DNA of 64,000 bases, from assembly GCA_024663395.1 (NCBI GenBank), contig JANFAH010000055.1, positions 186,001 through 250,000 on the forward strand, in the 5' to 3' direction. The translations under genes and the position numbers were made by a program. The stretch comes from Pisolithus tinctorius (taxonomy: Eukaryota > Basidiomycota > Agaricomycetes > Boletales > Pisolithaceae). Below are positions 12,098 through 23,127 of the stretch, one piece after another (positions within the stretch are counted from its first letter, which is position 1; every line of letters starts with the position of its first letter). Below the pieces are notes generated by a model. It searched no databases and was not told the origin of the DNA. It saw only the letters and a program-made list of their open reading frames with translations.

Positions 12098-13209
12098 AAA
12101 TCCTTTCCAAGGGCTCTAGCGATGTTCACCAGAGTGATGGATGGACCAGTGACTTTTTCTTCATCGTCGCTTTCTTCTACTTCCACAATTTTGCGGATCT
12201 TTTTGACTTTCTTCTGGGGGGTTCTCCCCTTGTCTGGACATTCTTGAGAGAGATGTCCTTTGTTTCCGCAACCGAAACATCTTCCTTCTTTGATGTGACG
12301 GTCTCGTTCTTCTTTGGAGAGTCTCACTCCATCCACGTCCATGGCGTTTGGATCTTTTTCTTCAGTAAAGTTGTTCCTTGGGTGGAATGTCTTCTTTTCT
12401 TTCTTTGTGGAGAATTCATTTACCTTTCTCCACTTGGCGTCGAACTTCTGTGCCTGTGTGTACCATTCCGTGATCTTAGTAGGAGTGGTTTCTATCATAT
12501 GGATTCTGTTCGCGATGAAAGGTTTGAGTCCTTGTGAGAAGAACTCGATCAAGGCGACGTCTTCTGTGATGGTAGAGTCGGCGGCGGCAGTTCGGAAATC
12601 GGTGATATATTGTTCGACCGATTCTTTCTGTTTTAGGGTACGCAACTTGGCAATTGCGGTACTGGCTGTGTCGGGGGAGGTGAAGGATTCTTTAAAACTC
12701 TTCACAATGTCTCTAAAGGATCCGAAGCTCGGGGGAGTTTTTTCCAGAGCTATCTTCTGATAGGTGGCAGCCCAGGAATGGGCAGCACCTTTCTTCATGT
12801 ATGATAAAGCATAGACCACCTGTTTGGTGTCTGTATCATACAGTTCTTTGTTAACCAAAAGGTAGGTCTGTACAGAGTACAGCCAGCTCATGGCATTCTT
12901 TTGGTCTCCATCAAAATCCAAGGGAGCACCAATCTTCAGTTCAGTGGCTTTAGTGGCGTTGCCAACCGGTGCCTTTGACGATGAACCAGACATCGTATTC
13001 AGGGGTGGGGGTGGGTGTGCAGGGAAAAGTGGCGGGGGAATTGGTTGAATGGGGGTTCCAAGAGATGCGAGAGACTGGGAGAAGAGGTTCGAGAGGATAC
13101 CTGAGGTAAAGCCTCTATCTGGTTGTTCGGGTTCATTGGAGGAGTTGTCGGTGACAGTGCTCTCCTGGTCTTCATCTTCAGATGACGATTCTTCGCGAGT
13201 GGGTCGCAA
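12094..13209 (-). CDS. gag: Gag of the full gypsy element
   Basis: The frame is unbroken and 371 codons long. Residues 1-70 are acidic and then Pro-rich. Residues about 75-290 form a retrotransposon gag core (capsid-like; AAHSWAATYQKIA, VEQYITDFRTAAADSTI). A CCHC knuckle follows at residues 311-324 (CFGCGNKGHLSQEC), which packages the RNA. The start is unclear. The frame opens at a TTG, and the first in-frame ATG is residue 73 (12991-12993). The acidic leader is also conserved in the second copy (51490-51600), so it is probably translated, perhaps from a spliced or lost ATG. Gag ends in TGA here and TAA in the second copy, just after a T-run where a -1 shift into pol could happen. Confidence 0.92.
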   Translation of the reverse strand: MRPTREESSSEDEDQESTVTDNSSNEPEQPDRGFTSGILSNLFSQSLASLGTPIQPIPPPLFPAHPPPPLNTMSGSSSKAPVGNATKATELKIGAPLDFDGDQKNAMSWLYSVQTYLLVNKELYDTDTKQVVYALSYMKKGAAHSWAATYQKIALEKTPPSFGSFRDIVKSFKESFTSPDTASTAIAKLRTLKQKESVEQYITDFRTAAADSTITEDVALIEFFSQGLKPFIANRIHMIETTPTKITEWYTQAQKFDAKWRKVNEFSTKKEKKTFHPRNNFTEEKDPNAMDVDGVRLSKEERDRHIKEGRCFGCGNKGHLSQECPDKGRTPQKKVKKIRKIVEVEESDDEEKVTGPSITLVNIARALGKDF

Positions 13210-13295
13210 TGGCGCCCAACATCGGTTATTTTGGGGGTTCGTGGTGGTGCACTAAGCAGTGACCGATTCGGCCAAAGGCTGTAGACTTGAGCTTT

Positions 13296-13747
13296 TGTTA
13301 CACTTGACCGAAGTCAAGACGTAAGGAGAGCTCAGACGCAGTCTAAGGTTTCTACTGAGCAATGGCTGCAGTAACCTCTGTAAACGACAGAGGATTTGGG
13401 GCAACACCGGTAAGAGTGGTCCTGGTTAGGGACACTGAGGGCAAAGTTCTGAGGAATGCTGTGTATGATTGAGCAGCTCAAGTCTGGGTTTCCAGGACTT
13501 CAGCTGGCAGTCTAAATACTACACAGAGACAGACCACGAGCTATCCGCATGTAATGAGGTAACCACGCCATTGATTGAACAATGACGACACACGTCCTAT
13601 GCATGTAACGAGCAAGTAACGCTAGTGGTGGAGATAAGGAGCCGTCGGAACAGAGAGAAGACAGCTTGAAAAGGAAATTAAGTCCAACGGATCAACAACG
13701 AGGTAAACGTACAATGGAAAAGGAAAAGTTAGGGGTGAAATGTAACA
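13296..13747 (-). repeat. 5' LTR of the full gypsy element
   Basis: It is 452 bp and drives transcription on the minus strand. It is followed at 13748-13752 by the duplication GGTTT, identical to 6897-6901. It matches the 3' LTR at all but roughly 16 positions. The gap 13210-13295 between LTR and gag is leader. I did not find a clear tRNA-complementary primer site directly at the LTR border. Confidence 0.95.
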
Positions 13748-13752
13748 GGTTT

Positions 13753-15060
13753 GCTGCAAATACAAGTTACAGCAGGAAGCTCACTATTCAGGGATGTTGC
13801 TGATTTCTTTGAATTGGATAGGGTGGGCAAATAAGCATCTTCATCAGCTTCATCATCGGAATCATGGCCATTGCTTTCCCTCCCATTATTGTCAGTTAGC
13901 ACTTTATTTCATGGATGATGCACTGGGGTCTTTGCATGGGCTGGAGGTGCAGAGAGCTGCTCACTATGGGAACCATCAGCTGGTGGGGGATTTGAGCAGG
14001 AATGAGAAGGGAATGGTGTCTTGGCATGGTTTTGCCTCCTGCCAGATACCTGAAGACCAGAATCACATTAGTGCTGATCTGTCATGCATGAAAATCACAC
14101 ATGGCACACCTTTTTAGGGGAGGGATCATATGTTCCAACATTGCTTGCCTCAGCCTTGCCATGATCATCCAAACTGTCATCTGCACTGTCATCTGTGCTA
14201 TCATCTGTGCTATCATCTGTGCTATCATCTGTGCTATCATCCACCACTCCCTCTTCCTGTGCTCTTCCATGGTTTTGGTCAATTGATGTCCCACAGGACA
14301 GAATCAAAGAGTTGGATGTCTGAATGTATGTTGACCTTACTGCTCAGCAGTGCTTTAAGGTTGATGAACTTTCTTCAATTAGTTTATCACATTCATTGGC
14401 TGTGAGCAAAATCTGTCAAAGATTGTTGGGAAGAAGAGGAAGAGCTCATAATATCAGAATTTCAATGGGCTATATGTTTCTTCAGATTTTGAGCAAAAGA
14501 ATGGCATAAGATACAGATGGGAAGCAGTGCTATTGGAGCTCCTGGAGTGCAGTGTTATGCAGCAAGGCAGAGGATGATGTATTCAAGGTTGGCCAAGCAT
14601 GCTGAACACAAATGGCAGGCCATGAATGCAACTGATATTCAGTTTGTCCTGGAGAAAGATTTGTAGTTAAAGGTTAGCTCAATGTGAACCTGCAGTTTCT
14701 GTCCCCTGCCCTTGCATTCTGCCCTGTAGCTGATGGGCAGGTCGGCGGGTACTTTGCAGGAGACATCCAGTGGCAAGCTAGCCCATTCATTCACCTTTTG
14801 CATATTTTATTTCCATTGTGGATATGTCTGGTATGACATGAGTATGTATATCATTTGTCTTGAAAGGCTCATGTGTCCATGGGCTGAGATGAATGGCAAC
14901 AAACCATTGTTGGGAAACAGAATATTTATTGCTCACTGCAGAGGGTGAATTGGGCACTAGTGACTGGCTGAATGCCCTTGGTTGTATTTCTGTCTGCTGA
15001 GAAATATTTATCCACTCATTTGCCAAGCTTCCACCTATTGAAATACATTGGCTCCTGCAA
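13753..15060 (-). pseudogene. Decayed coding region of unknown function (upstream part)
   Basis: The minus strand has protein-like stretches near 15026-14787 (EWINISQQTEIQPRAFSQ, QWFVAIHLSPWTHEP) and 13900-13755 (acidic, ending near CICSKP at the gypsy insertion point). It is not recognised. Near 14195-14255 a 12-bp unit (CTATCATCTGTG) is repeated about five times. On the minus strand it can be read as Asp/Ser-rich, so it may be an expansion within an acidic coding segment. Confidence 0.4.
14195..14255. repeat. 12-bp tandem repeat, about five units
   Basis: The unit is CTATCATCTGTG, nearly perfect. Twelve is a multiple of three, so all frames stay in phase. The short ORFs across it are artefacts of the repeat. 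Confidence 0.9.
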
Positions 15061-15415
15061 TAGCAGAATGCAATGTTTTCCCTGAATTGAACCTTGCAAA
15101 TCTCACACTCTGCTCATTTGCACATGTCCCACCTGTGGGCATACCTATGTTGAGTTCCAGTCAGTAAGGTCTGGCACAGGCACAGAGTGACTTCTGTGGT
15201 TCATCCTGGGTCCCCCTTTATTGCTCCTCAAGCCCTACATCCAATTTGCTTTGCTTCAAACCATGAGGTCCTCCTCTCCCACTTCACCACAGCATGCCCA
15301 GAGCACTGCTTGCCAGGCTGAACGTGACCAACAAGTCCTTGGCTCTCCTCCATCCTGTCACCAACCACATCACCCTCCCCACCAGATGCCTCCAAACATT
15401 CCTCCTGCTTTGATT

Positions 15416-15470
15416 GTAAGTCACATTCCACATCTTCTGATACACATGTGAGATTGACTATATATGTCAG
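15416..15470 (+). other. Intron 1 of the Helitron gene (55 nt)
   Basis: It starts GTAAGT and ends TGTCAG. It lies exactly on a codon border and joins frame 2 to frame 3, which is the frame of the long exon. Confidence 0.75.
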
Positions 15471-17760
15471 ACCCATCCTCCTGTGCCAGTACAGCAGTAT
15501 CCTGGCATTCCATGTCACCTCATAGCACATCATGCTGTGCAACTTCTGCATTGAATGCATCATTCTCCACCCCCTCCTGTGTACATGCCCCAACCACCCC
15601 AGCCTCTTGCCCCACAACCCCTACAACATAAAATGAGGCCCTTCCCTCCCCCCTATCAGCAGCAACCTATGGGCTATCACAACTTTGCTCCCCCTCCAGC
15701 ACCACTGCCTCAGAACCCTCCTCAGCGTGTGGACTACACAGCTCCATTGCTAGAGGGGTTTAATTGTGACCATGAGAGGCATCATCAGCACAGACACAAC
15801 CAGAGAAACAACAATCCTCCTGCCCCTCCTCCTGCAGCTGGTCCATCTCATGCCCCCCCTCCACCACATTATCCCAGCTACCAGCAGGTTACCAACTTCC
15901 AACATGAGGCAGAGCAGCAGAGACATCAGCAAGCCCTTGAACATGCTCAGCATCTTCATGCCATGCAAGTGCATCAGCAGCAGTGGTACCACCTTCAATC
16001 TATCAGAGTACAGCAGCAGGAGCAGGAGCACCTCCAATCTATCAGAGTGCAACAGCAGCAGCAGTTACAGAGGATGGAAGTTGAATGTCAACACCATTGG
16101 GAGGTACAGCAGCAGATAATACATCAGCAGGTACAGGAGAGGGAGCATCAGGAGGACATAGAAATGGAGCAAGTGAGGCAGATATCCCATAGGTTGCTCT
16201 CAGAAGCCCTCAGTGGACATAGCCATCATTCTGCAGAGCAGTATGAGCAGGATCAGGAGAGACAGGCAGCTGCTTCTGGCAATCATGCTGGCCATCCCCC
16301 CCCTTCTCCCAGTCCTTCCAACTCTCCCAGCCCTGGTCCTTCATCCAGACCTCCCTCTCCACCAAGAGATCCCTCACCAGTGCCTCCACCTCCACCCATA
16401 CACCCTAATTCAGCTCCCAACCCAAATCCTGGCCCTGGTCCCAATCCAGATCCAGACCCACCACCACCTCCTCCTCCTGCTCACCTTCCTCCTGGTGCTA
16501 GGCCATATGTTGAACCTGAGCCTCACTCCCTTGGTTCCATGAACATACAGTGTCCCAACTGTCAGGCATTGCATTTTCTTTCTGAGAAGCTGGTCAGCTC
16601 TCCTGTTCATGCACCACACTTTGGTGTATGCTGTCTTCAGGGCAAATTTGTCCTTCCAAAAATTCAGCCATGGCCACCCATTCTCCAGCACCTCTTTGAT
16701 GATCCCCAAGACCATAGGGACTTCAGGAAAAATATTTGCCAGTACAACAATGCTCTGGCATTCACTTCAGTGGGTGTGGAGGTTGACAGGGAGACTGTTC
16801 AGGGGGCTGGACCTGCCTCCTTTGGCATTCATGGAAACCTCCACCATCTCATGGGAGCTCTCATGCCACCACAAAATCTCCAGCCTTCCTATGCCCAACT
16901 CTACATCTATGATCCACAGGAGGCCACTGACAGATGTCTCCACAGAAACCCAGACTTGCATGGTGACATCTTACTGGACTTGCACAACACCCTCACAGAG
17001 TACCACCCCTATGCTCCCATCTACCACCAGGCCTATGAGATCATGAGAGTCAAACCTCCAGAGGAGCATACAGATGTTTGCATGTGCATTTACCTGCAGC
17101 AGGGTGCTGATGAAAGGAGGTACAACCTGCCTACTGTGGATGAGATTTCTGCCATTGTCCCTGGTGATGGTTCACAAAATGTCAGGTTGGATAGGGACAT
17201 CATCTTGCATCTTCAGGGTGGTGGCCTACATCACATCAGCAACCTCCATCCCTCCTATCTGCCATTACACTATGTTCTATTGTTCCCAGATGGGCAGGAA
17301 GGCTGGAACCTGGACATTCCCTTGCAGGGAGGTGGTCGTCATCAAAACTGCTCCAAGAAAGTCACTCAGATACTCTGGTATGCCTATCATCTGCACATCC
17401 GTCCTGCTGGGGTGGAGCCACAAAATCTATTCAAGGCTGGAAGGCTCTTTCAACAGCTGATCTGTGATGCATGGGCCTCCATTGACCAGTGCAACCTCAC
17501 CTGGGTGGCCAACAATCAAACCAGGCTCAGAGCTGACCTCTACAAGGGACTGCAGGATCATCTGGCTCGAGATGCTGATCAAGACCTGGGTGCTGTTGGT
17601 TGTGTCATCCTCCCCTCCACCCACAAGGGTGGCCCTTGCTATATGAACCAGCTACTGCAGGACTCCCTTGCCATCTGTAGGGAGTACAGGAAGCCAGACC
17701 TCTTTCTAACCATGACAGCAAACGGGAGTTGGCCTGAGATAACTGAAAATCTCTTCCAAG

Positions 17761-17818
17761 GTATGTCACACTTTCTTTCAGCCATCTCGACATGTCATGT
17801 CTCACCACCATCACCCAG
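17761..17818 (+). other. Intron 2 of the Helitron gene (58 nt)
   Basis: It starts GTATGT and ends ACCCAG. Removing it joins LFQ to GQSAVDRPDLV, restoring the conserved order between the Helitron_like_N and HUH regions without any gap. Confidence 0.9.
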
Positions 17819-18828
17819 GCCAGTCAGCAGTGGACAGACCAGATCTGGTGACCCATGTTTTCCATGCCAAGCAGCAGGCTCTGCTCAAGATGGTCAAGGA
17901 TGGTTACTTTGGGGAGGTGGCTGGCTTTGTCTACACCATTGAGTATCAAAAGGGTGGTCTTCCTCACATGCACCTGTTGGTCTTCTTGGAGGAACCATAC
18001 AAGATTCATACTGTGGAGCAGGTGGATGCCATCATCTCAGCCCAGATTCCTGATCCCAATCTCCATCCTCGACTTCATGACTGTATCTCCAGATACATAC
18101 TCCATGGTCCCTGCTCTCCTCAGAGGTGTATGGAGAACAACCACTGCAAGAAGCGCTTCCCCAAGGCCTTTGCTCCTGTCACCATCATCAAGGAGGATGG
18201 CTACCCTGATTATGCTTGCCCTCAGAATGGCAGGACAGTCCAAAAGGGTCAGAATGTCTTTGACAACACTGTTGTGGTCCCCCATCCAAGGGAGCTGCTG
18301 GCCATGTTTAACTGCCACATCAACCTGGAGGTCTGTGGGTCTGTCAAGGCAGTGAAGTACATCACAAATACATATACAAGGGTCCAGACAGAGCCACCAT
18401 TCAGCAGGAGGGGCATGATGAGATTCATTCCTACCTTGATGCCAGATACATCTCCTCTCCCCAGGCATGCCACAACATCTTTGAATTCCCAATGCACATG
18501 GAGTGGCCTGCTGTCTATCATCTTCCTGTCCATCTTCCAGGGGAACAGACTGTTATATTTCATGCTGAGGACAACATCCAGAATGTGGTGGAGAATCCCA
18601 AGGACACCCAGCTGATGGGTTGGTTTGAAGCCAACAAGGACCAGGACCTGATTGCTGATGGGGCACATGACTACCTGTACCAGGACTTCCCAAAGAGGTT
18701 TGTGTGGGATGCCAGGAGGGCTGTGTGGAAAGTGTGCCAGAGGTACAAGGCCATTGGATGAATGTACTCTGTGTATCCTTCAGCTGGAGAAAAGTTCTAC
18801 TTGCACCTTTTGCTCACTCAGGTCAAGG

Positions 18829-18877
18829 GTAAGTTATTTTCCATGACACTCTGTTTCTCAGCTGACACCCCTTACAG
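18829..18877 (+). other. Intron 3 of the Helitron gene (49 nt)
   Basis: It starts GTAAGT and ends TTACAG. Splicing joins LLLTQVKG to ATSFEDL, the usual sequence leading into the helicase part. Confidence 0.9.
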
Positions 18878-20739
18878 GTGCAACATCCTTTGAGGACCTT
18901 TGTACTGTGGAGGGTCACATTCATGAGACCTTCAAGGAGGCCTGTCATGCACTTGGTCTGTTGCAGGATGATAGGGAGTGGATATTGTGTCTGCAAGATG
19001 CTGCTCACTTCCAGATGGGATCCCACCTGCATCATCTCTTTGTCATCATTCTGGTTCACGGTGCTCCTGTTCATCCCAATTACCTGTGGGAGGCCTCCAG
19101 GGATCATCTCTGTGATGACCTGCATCACCAGCTCATCCATCACCTTGCCATCCCCCAGCCCACCCAGGAGCAGGTCTATGACTATGGTCTTTACTTGATT
19201 GGTCAGGCCCTTCACAGGCATGGAAAGAGCCTACAGGACTACCCTGAGATGCCAAGGCCACAGATGGAGTGGGGAGGTCATGGAGGAAACCTGCTCATCA
19301 ATGAACAGCTGACACTCAATGTCCCTGGGTTACAGGAGTTTGTGCAGAGGGGAGAGGCCACCCTCAATGTGGAGCAGAGGAATCTCTATCAAGCAGTGCT
19401 GGAGAGTGTCATGGGTGGACAAGGGACCATGTTCTTCCTTCAGAGTGGTGGTGGTTGTGGCAAGACCTATCTGTCCAACCCCATTGCTTCTGCTGTTTGT
19501 GCAAGGAACAAGATTGTCCTCTGTGTTGCATCCACAGGCATTGCTTCACTTCTCCTGCCTGGTGGCCATACAGCACACTCCAGGTTCAAGATCCCTATCC
19601 CCTGCCATGAACAGAGTGTCTGCAATATCAAGAAGGATGACCTGCACCATGAACTGATCCAGAGGGCCTCCCTGATCATTTGGGATGAAGCTGCTTCTCA
19701 GCATTGTCATGTGGTGGAGTGTGTGGATCGCACTCTGAGGGATTTGATGGATAGGGACCAGCCATTTGGAGGGATCACTACATTGTTGGGTGGGGATTTC
19801 AGGCAGACACTCCCTGTCATCCAGCATGGTTCCAGAGAGCAGATTGTACCTGCCACACTCACTCATTCCAACCTCTGGGCACAGATGAGGGTGCACTATC
19901 TCAACCAAAATATGTGCCTTGGCCAGGATCCTGAATGTGATGAGTGGGCACAATGTCTTCTGGAGATAGGGACCACTGATGGAGAACTGGAGCTTCCTCA
20001 GCACATGCATTGTGGTGATGACATGCCCTCTCTGATGCAAACCATATACTCAGATCTGCTTGCACTGCAACCACACCAGCAACTTCCTGATGACTATTTC
20101 CTGGATCATACCATCCTGACCTCTAGGAATGCCCAGGTGCATGAGATAAATGCTACCATCTTGGAAACTGTGCAACCACAGGAGAAGGCCACCTATACCA
20201 GTGCAGACTCTGTGACTGACCAGGAGTATGAGTACATCCAACCAGAGGTGTTGCACTCCCTGTCCCCCTCTGGATTTCCCCTGCACAAACTGGAGCTGAA
20301 GAATGGAGCACCTCTGATGCTGTTGCACAACTTGGATCCCATCCATGGACTCTACAATGGAACTAGGTTGAGGCTGGTGAGATCCACACACAGGATCTTG
20401 GAGTGTAGAGTGTTGAAGGAGGATGGAGAAGAAGATGTGGTGTTGATCCCCAGGGTTGCTCTTGACACTGGGCTTGAGGATTCCCCTGTGCCATTTCATC
20501 GAATGCAGTTCCCTGTGCACCTGGCCTATGCAATGACCATCAACAAGTCACAAAGGCAGTCAGTAAAGAATGTGGGGATTGACTTGTGCTCTCCAGTTTT
20601 CTCTCATGGGCAGCTTTATGTGGCTCTTTCACATTGTACTCATCCCAGGAGGATAAAGGTTCTGTTTAGAGAAGGTCAGGATGATACCAAGACAAGCAAT
20701 GTAGTCTGGCCTGAAGTATTTAGACATCTGAACATATGA

Positions 20740-21254
20740 TCTGTAACTGTGTACATATGTAATATGTAATATCAAATTGTACCACTTGGCTTGAAATTGT
20801 GGGCTGGATACAGCTCTGCCCTTTAAAGCTGAGCTGGCATAGTGGGTGTGATGGGGAAGCCTTAGACAACCCTCCTTGCCAGGGGTAGTTAGACAAGCCT
20901 CTTCCCACCCCTGCTGGTGGTAGTGGGAGGCTGCGAAGCGGCCACGAGCTGAAGGCTCATTATATATTTAAGGGAGAACCCAAACCATCAACAATAGTTG
21001 CTGACTATTTTGTGTATTTCACTAATTTTGCTAAGTAATATAAAACTTCTGCTTTTGTATGATGAAAACCATGTGTGACTTTTCCCACAGTTGTCCAATA
21101 CCAAGTTCTGGGGATGTGCGAGATCATGGCAATGATTTCAAACTCCTGCAGAGCCATTCAAACTCCGCTAAAAATTGCGAAATGGCCTTTTCTGAACCAC
21201 AGGCTGTCAGTACTATAGAATACTGGTAATAAGTATAGTATTACATCCGCTTTT
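20740..21254 (+). other. 3' flank of the Helitron with a double hairpin
   Basis: There is no coding sequence. At 20929-20943 the stem GGCTGC-GAA-GCGGCC forms, and at 20946-20958 GAGCT-GAA-GGCTC. These are two neighbouring hairpins with the same GAA loop; each has one G-T pair that would be G-C before CpG decay. Helitron 3' ends carry a hairpin shortly before a CTRR terminus, but I could not fix the terminus. CTAAG near 21030 and CTAG near 21266 are both possible. Confidence 0.5.
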
Positions 21255-21484
21255 TTGACTACTAGACTATCAAGTGACTGCCCTAAGTGTAGCAATTGTG
21301 TTGTGTGGTTGACTGCCTAATAGGTGTAATGTAGTGTCCACTTTTTTGACTATCAAGTGACTACCAAAAGTGTAGCATTGTGTTGTGTGGTTAACTGCCT
21401 AATAGGTGTAGTGTAGTGTCCACTTTTTTGACTATCAAGTGACTACCAAAAGTGTAGCACTGTGTTGTGTAGTTAACTGCCTAA
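21255..21484. repeat. 80-bp minisatellite, left block
   Basis: About three units of a roughly 80-bp sequence, each with TTTTTTGACTATCAAGTGAC, GTGTAGCATTGTGTTGTG and AACTGCCTAATAGGTG. The array continues at 22366-22577 beyond an inserted LTR, and one to two units occur at 34108-34200. Confidence 0.9.
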
Positions 21485-22365
21485 TGTCAAGTACAGGTTT
21501 ACCCTTGGGTGACCAGGCTTCAAGACCAGGTGACAGGGGCTAAGTCCAAGTGGCCAAAGTCAAGGCCAGGAGACAGGGGCCAAGTCTGGTTGGACCAGAG
21601 TTGAGGCCAGAGGTTAGGGGCTAAGTCCGGTCCTCCAGACTTAAGGCCGGGAGCATGGGAAACAGACCGGTCTTGGGGTGCACACAGGGGAAAGCTGGTC
21701 TGGGGTTGGATCTACCTCCCTTGGTCTCAGCTTATGTGCTGTACCCTTATGCAAGCCAGGGAGAGGTCCAGGACAGGGGTTGTGGATAGCCAAGGCTTGG
21801 CCTTAGCTATAGAGTAGGCTCAGAGTGTAGTACAGGAGTTGAGGGTAATACTTAATTGATATTCTGACTGAGGTGCTACAAAGTATGTACAGGGGTTAAA
21901 TATGCGAGGCTGGTCCAGGATAATGAACATAGAGCTGGACTTGTTAATAAGCTATTAGCAAGAAGATTAGCAAGAGAGTGGATAGCCACAGTGGCTGTGC
22001 TGAGGCTAATAGTCAAAGTCCAGGTGACCAGCATACTGGGGTCAGACACAGGATTTATACAGTAAGCAGAGTCAGACAAAAGGCCAGACTAAATATAGTA
22101 CAAACAAAGGAAAACAGACCGGAGTTATGCCCGGGTGACCCAGACATGGACCTGGAAGGACCAGGGTGGAGCAGTGCAAGGCTGGAAGGCCAGAATGGAC
22201 TGGAGATAGGGGTAAAAGACCAGACTTGAATTACTTAGGCCCAAGTTGGGTTATCTAGGGCCAAAGTTGGGTTTTCTAGGCTGGGCTAGGACTGGACTTG
22301 ACCAGAGACAGGGGCTAGGGGTCTGGACTGGACCAGGATTGAGTCTGAGAGGCATGGATATGACA
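21485..22365 (+). mobile_element. Solo LTR, family G (881 bp), TSD CCTAA
   Basis: It starts TGTCAAGTAC and ends ATATGACA, with a perfect 5-bp duplication CCTAA at 21480-21484 and 22366-22370. It lies inside a minisatellite unit. A 129-bp fragment of a related LTR end, inverted, is at 43512-43640. No coding region is supported. The orientation is assumed from its relatives. Confidence 0.88.
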
Positions 22366-22577
22366 CCTAATAGGTGCAGTGTAGAGTCCGCTTTTTTGAC
22401 TATCAAGCGACTACCAAAAGTTTAGCATTCTGTTGTGTAGTTAACTGCCTAATAGGTGTAGTGTAGAGCCCCCTTTTTTGACTATCAAGTGATTACCAGA
22501 AGTGTAGCATTGTGTTGTGTAGTTAACTGCCTAATAGGTGTAGTGTAGTGTCAGCTTTTTTGACTATCAAGTGATTA
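22366..22577. repeat. 80-bp minisatellite, right block
   Basis: This continues the array at 21255-21484 after the inserted LTR. The last unit breaks off near 22577 (GATTACTAGAA), where the large composite unit begins. The matching remainder of the unit (ACCAGAAGTGTAG) is found at 34106. Confidence 0.85.
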
Positions 22578-22789
22578 CTAGAACATGGCTGGTGCTGCCA
22601 GCAGGCACCTTGTTTACCACCCCAGAGCACTGCCTTCACGGCATGTGCCACATGAAAGAGATGTACAAACAATGGATTCATGTACTCATACTATGGCCCC
22701 CATGCATGATAACATAGTACACATACATCACATGCACATGATGCCAGACAACATCATGCCTATGCAGTCTCTTCACTTCTGAGGAATTG

Positions 22790-23122
22790 ACAATTGAGCA
22801 GCTCATGTCTATGCAGCATCAGCAAGGAGCCCACCATGTACATGCAACAGACATTCATGAATCATCCTCGATCAGAAAAGACTGAGCACAGATAATGGGA
22901 TACATGGCTCTGCATACATAACCCCCCAAAAGCCAGATGATGTCCATGAAACCCAAGCTTTCAAAGACCTCTGTGGCAGAAAGTGACACATGCTGCATTT
23001 TGCTGATATTAACCCACAGGCCATGGTGGTCAGTAATCGAGTGAGTCCTCAACCTACAAATGCCAGACTCTCCATGCATCTCCTGGCAAGCCACCACATC
23101 AAATCCATGCACTGCATACTTC
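22790..23122 (-). pseudogene. Unknown minus-strand gene, downstream part
   Basis: The minus-strand frame runs through VHGFDVVACQEMHGESGI, ITDHHGLWVNISKMQHV and FESLGFMDIIWLLGGYVC down to a stop near 22855. It joins the part right of 23652 once the LTR at 23128-23652 is removed. Not recognised. The even amino-acid composition and lack of low complexity support a former gene. Confidence 0.5.
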
Positions 23123-23127
23123 TCGAT

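Larger units (their letters stand above)
6902..13747 (-). mobile_element. Full-length Ty3/gypsy chromovirus-like retrotransposon (6846 bp)
   Basis: Two 452-bp LTRs (6902-7353 and 13296-13747) begin TGTTA and end GTAACA on the element strand. A perfect 5-bp duplication GGTTT flanks the unit (6897-6901 and 13748-13752). Order on the minus strand: LTR, gag, pol (protease, RT, RNase H, integrase, chromodomain), a third ORF, polypurine tract, LTR. The only obvious damage is TGA codons in pol and ORF3. About 16 differences separate the LTRs by eye, all transitions and nearly all at CG/TG/CA positions. A second, heavily nested copy of the same family runs from 44908 to 62025. Confidence 0.95.
15263..20739 (+). 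pseudogene. Helitron replicase-helicase (RepHel), nearly intact
   Basis: Four exons are inferred: 15263-15415, 15471-17760, 17819-18828 and 18878-20739. The N-terminal 330 residues are Pro/Gln/His-rich with coiled-coil-like Gln repeats. A Helitron_like_N domain follows (DLYKGLQDH near 17540; ILPSTHKGGPCYMNQL near 17620; KPDLFLTMTANGSWPEI near 17715). The HUH nuclease motif is PHMH near 17965. The tyrosine motif follows near 18355-18380. The C-terminus is a PIF1-type helicase with Walker A GGGCGKTY (about 19450), Walker B IIWDEA (about 19680) and late motifs (MTINKSQ near 20535, YVALSHC near 20625). The protein nicks and unwinds DNA for rolling-circle transposition. Damage: TGA at 15552 and 18759 where Arg would fit, and a one-base deletion near 18363 that shifts the frame between the two tyrosines. 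I chose the ATG at 15263 because it opens the frame upstream of a perfect intron. Confidence 0.9.

Noticed and set aside
13196..13225. Primer-binding site GGCGCCCAAC near the gag start
   Set aside because: It reads in the right sense only on the plus strand, while the element runs on the minus strand, and it is about 80 bp from the LTR.
15555..17942. Reading the Helitron frame through to 17942
   Set aside because: The text after 17760 turns into an unlikely peptide; removing the 58-nt GT-AG intron gives the conserved order instead.
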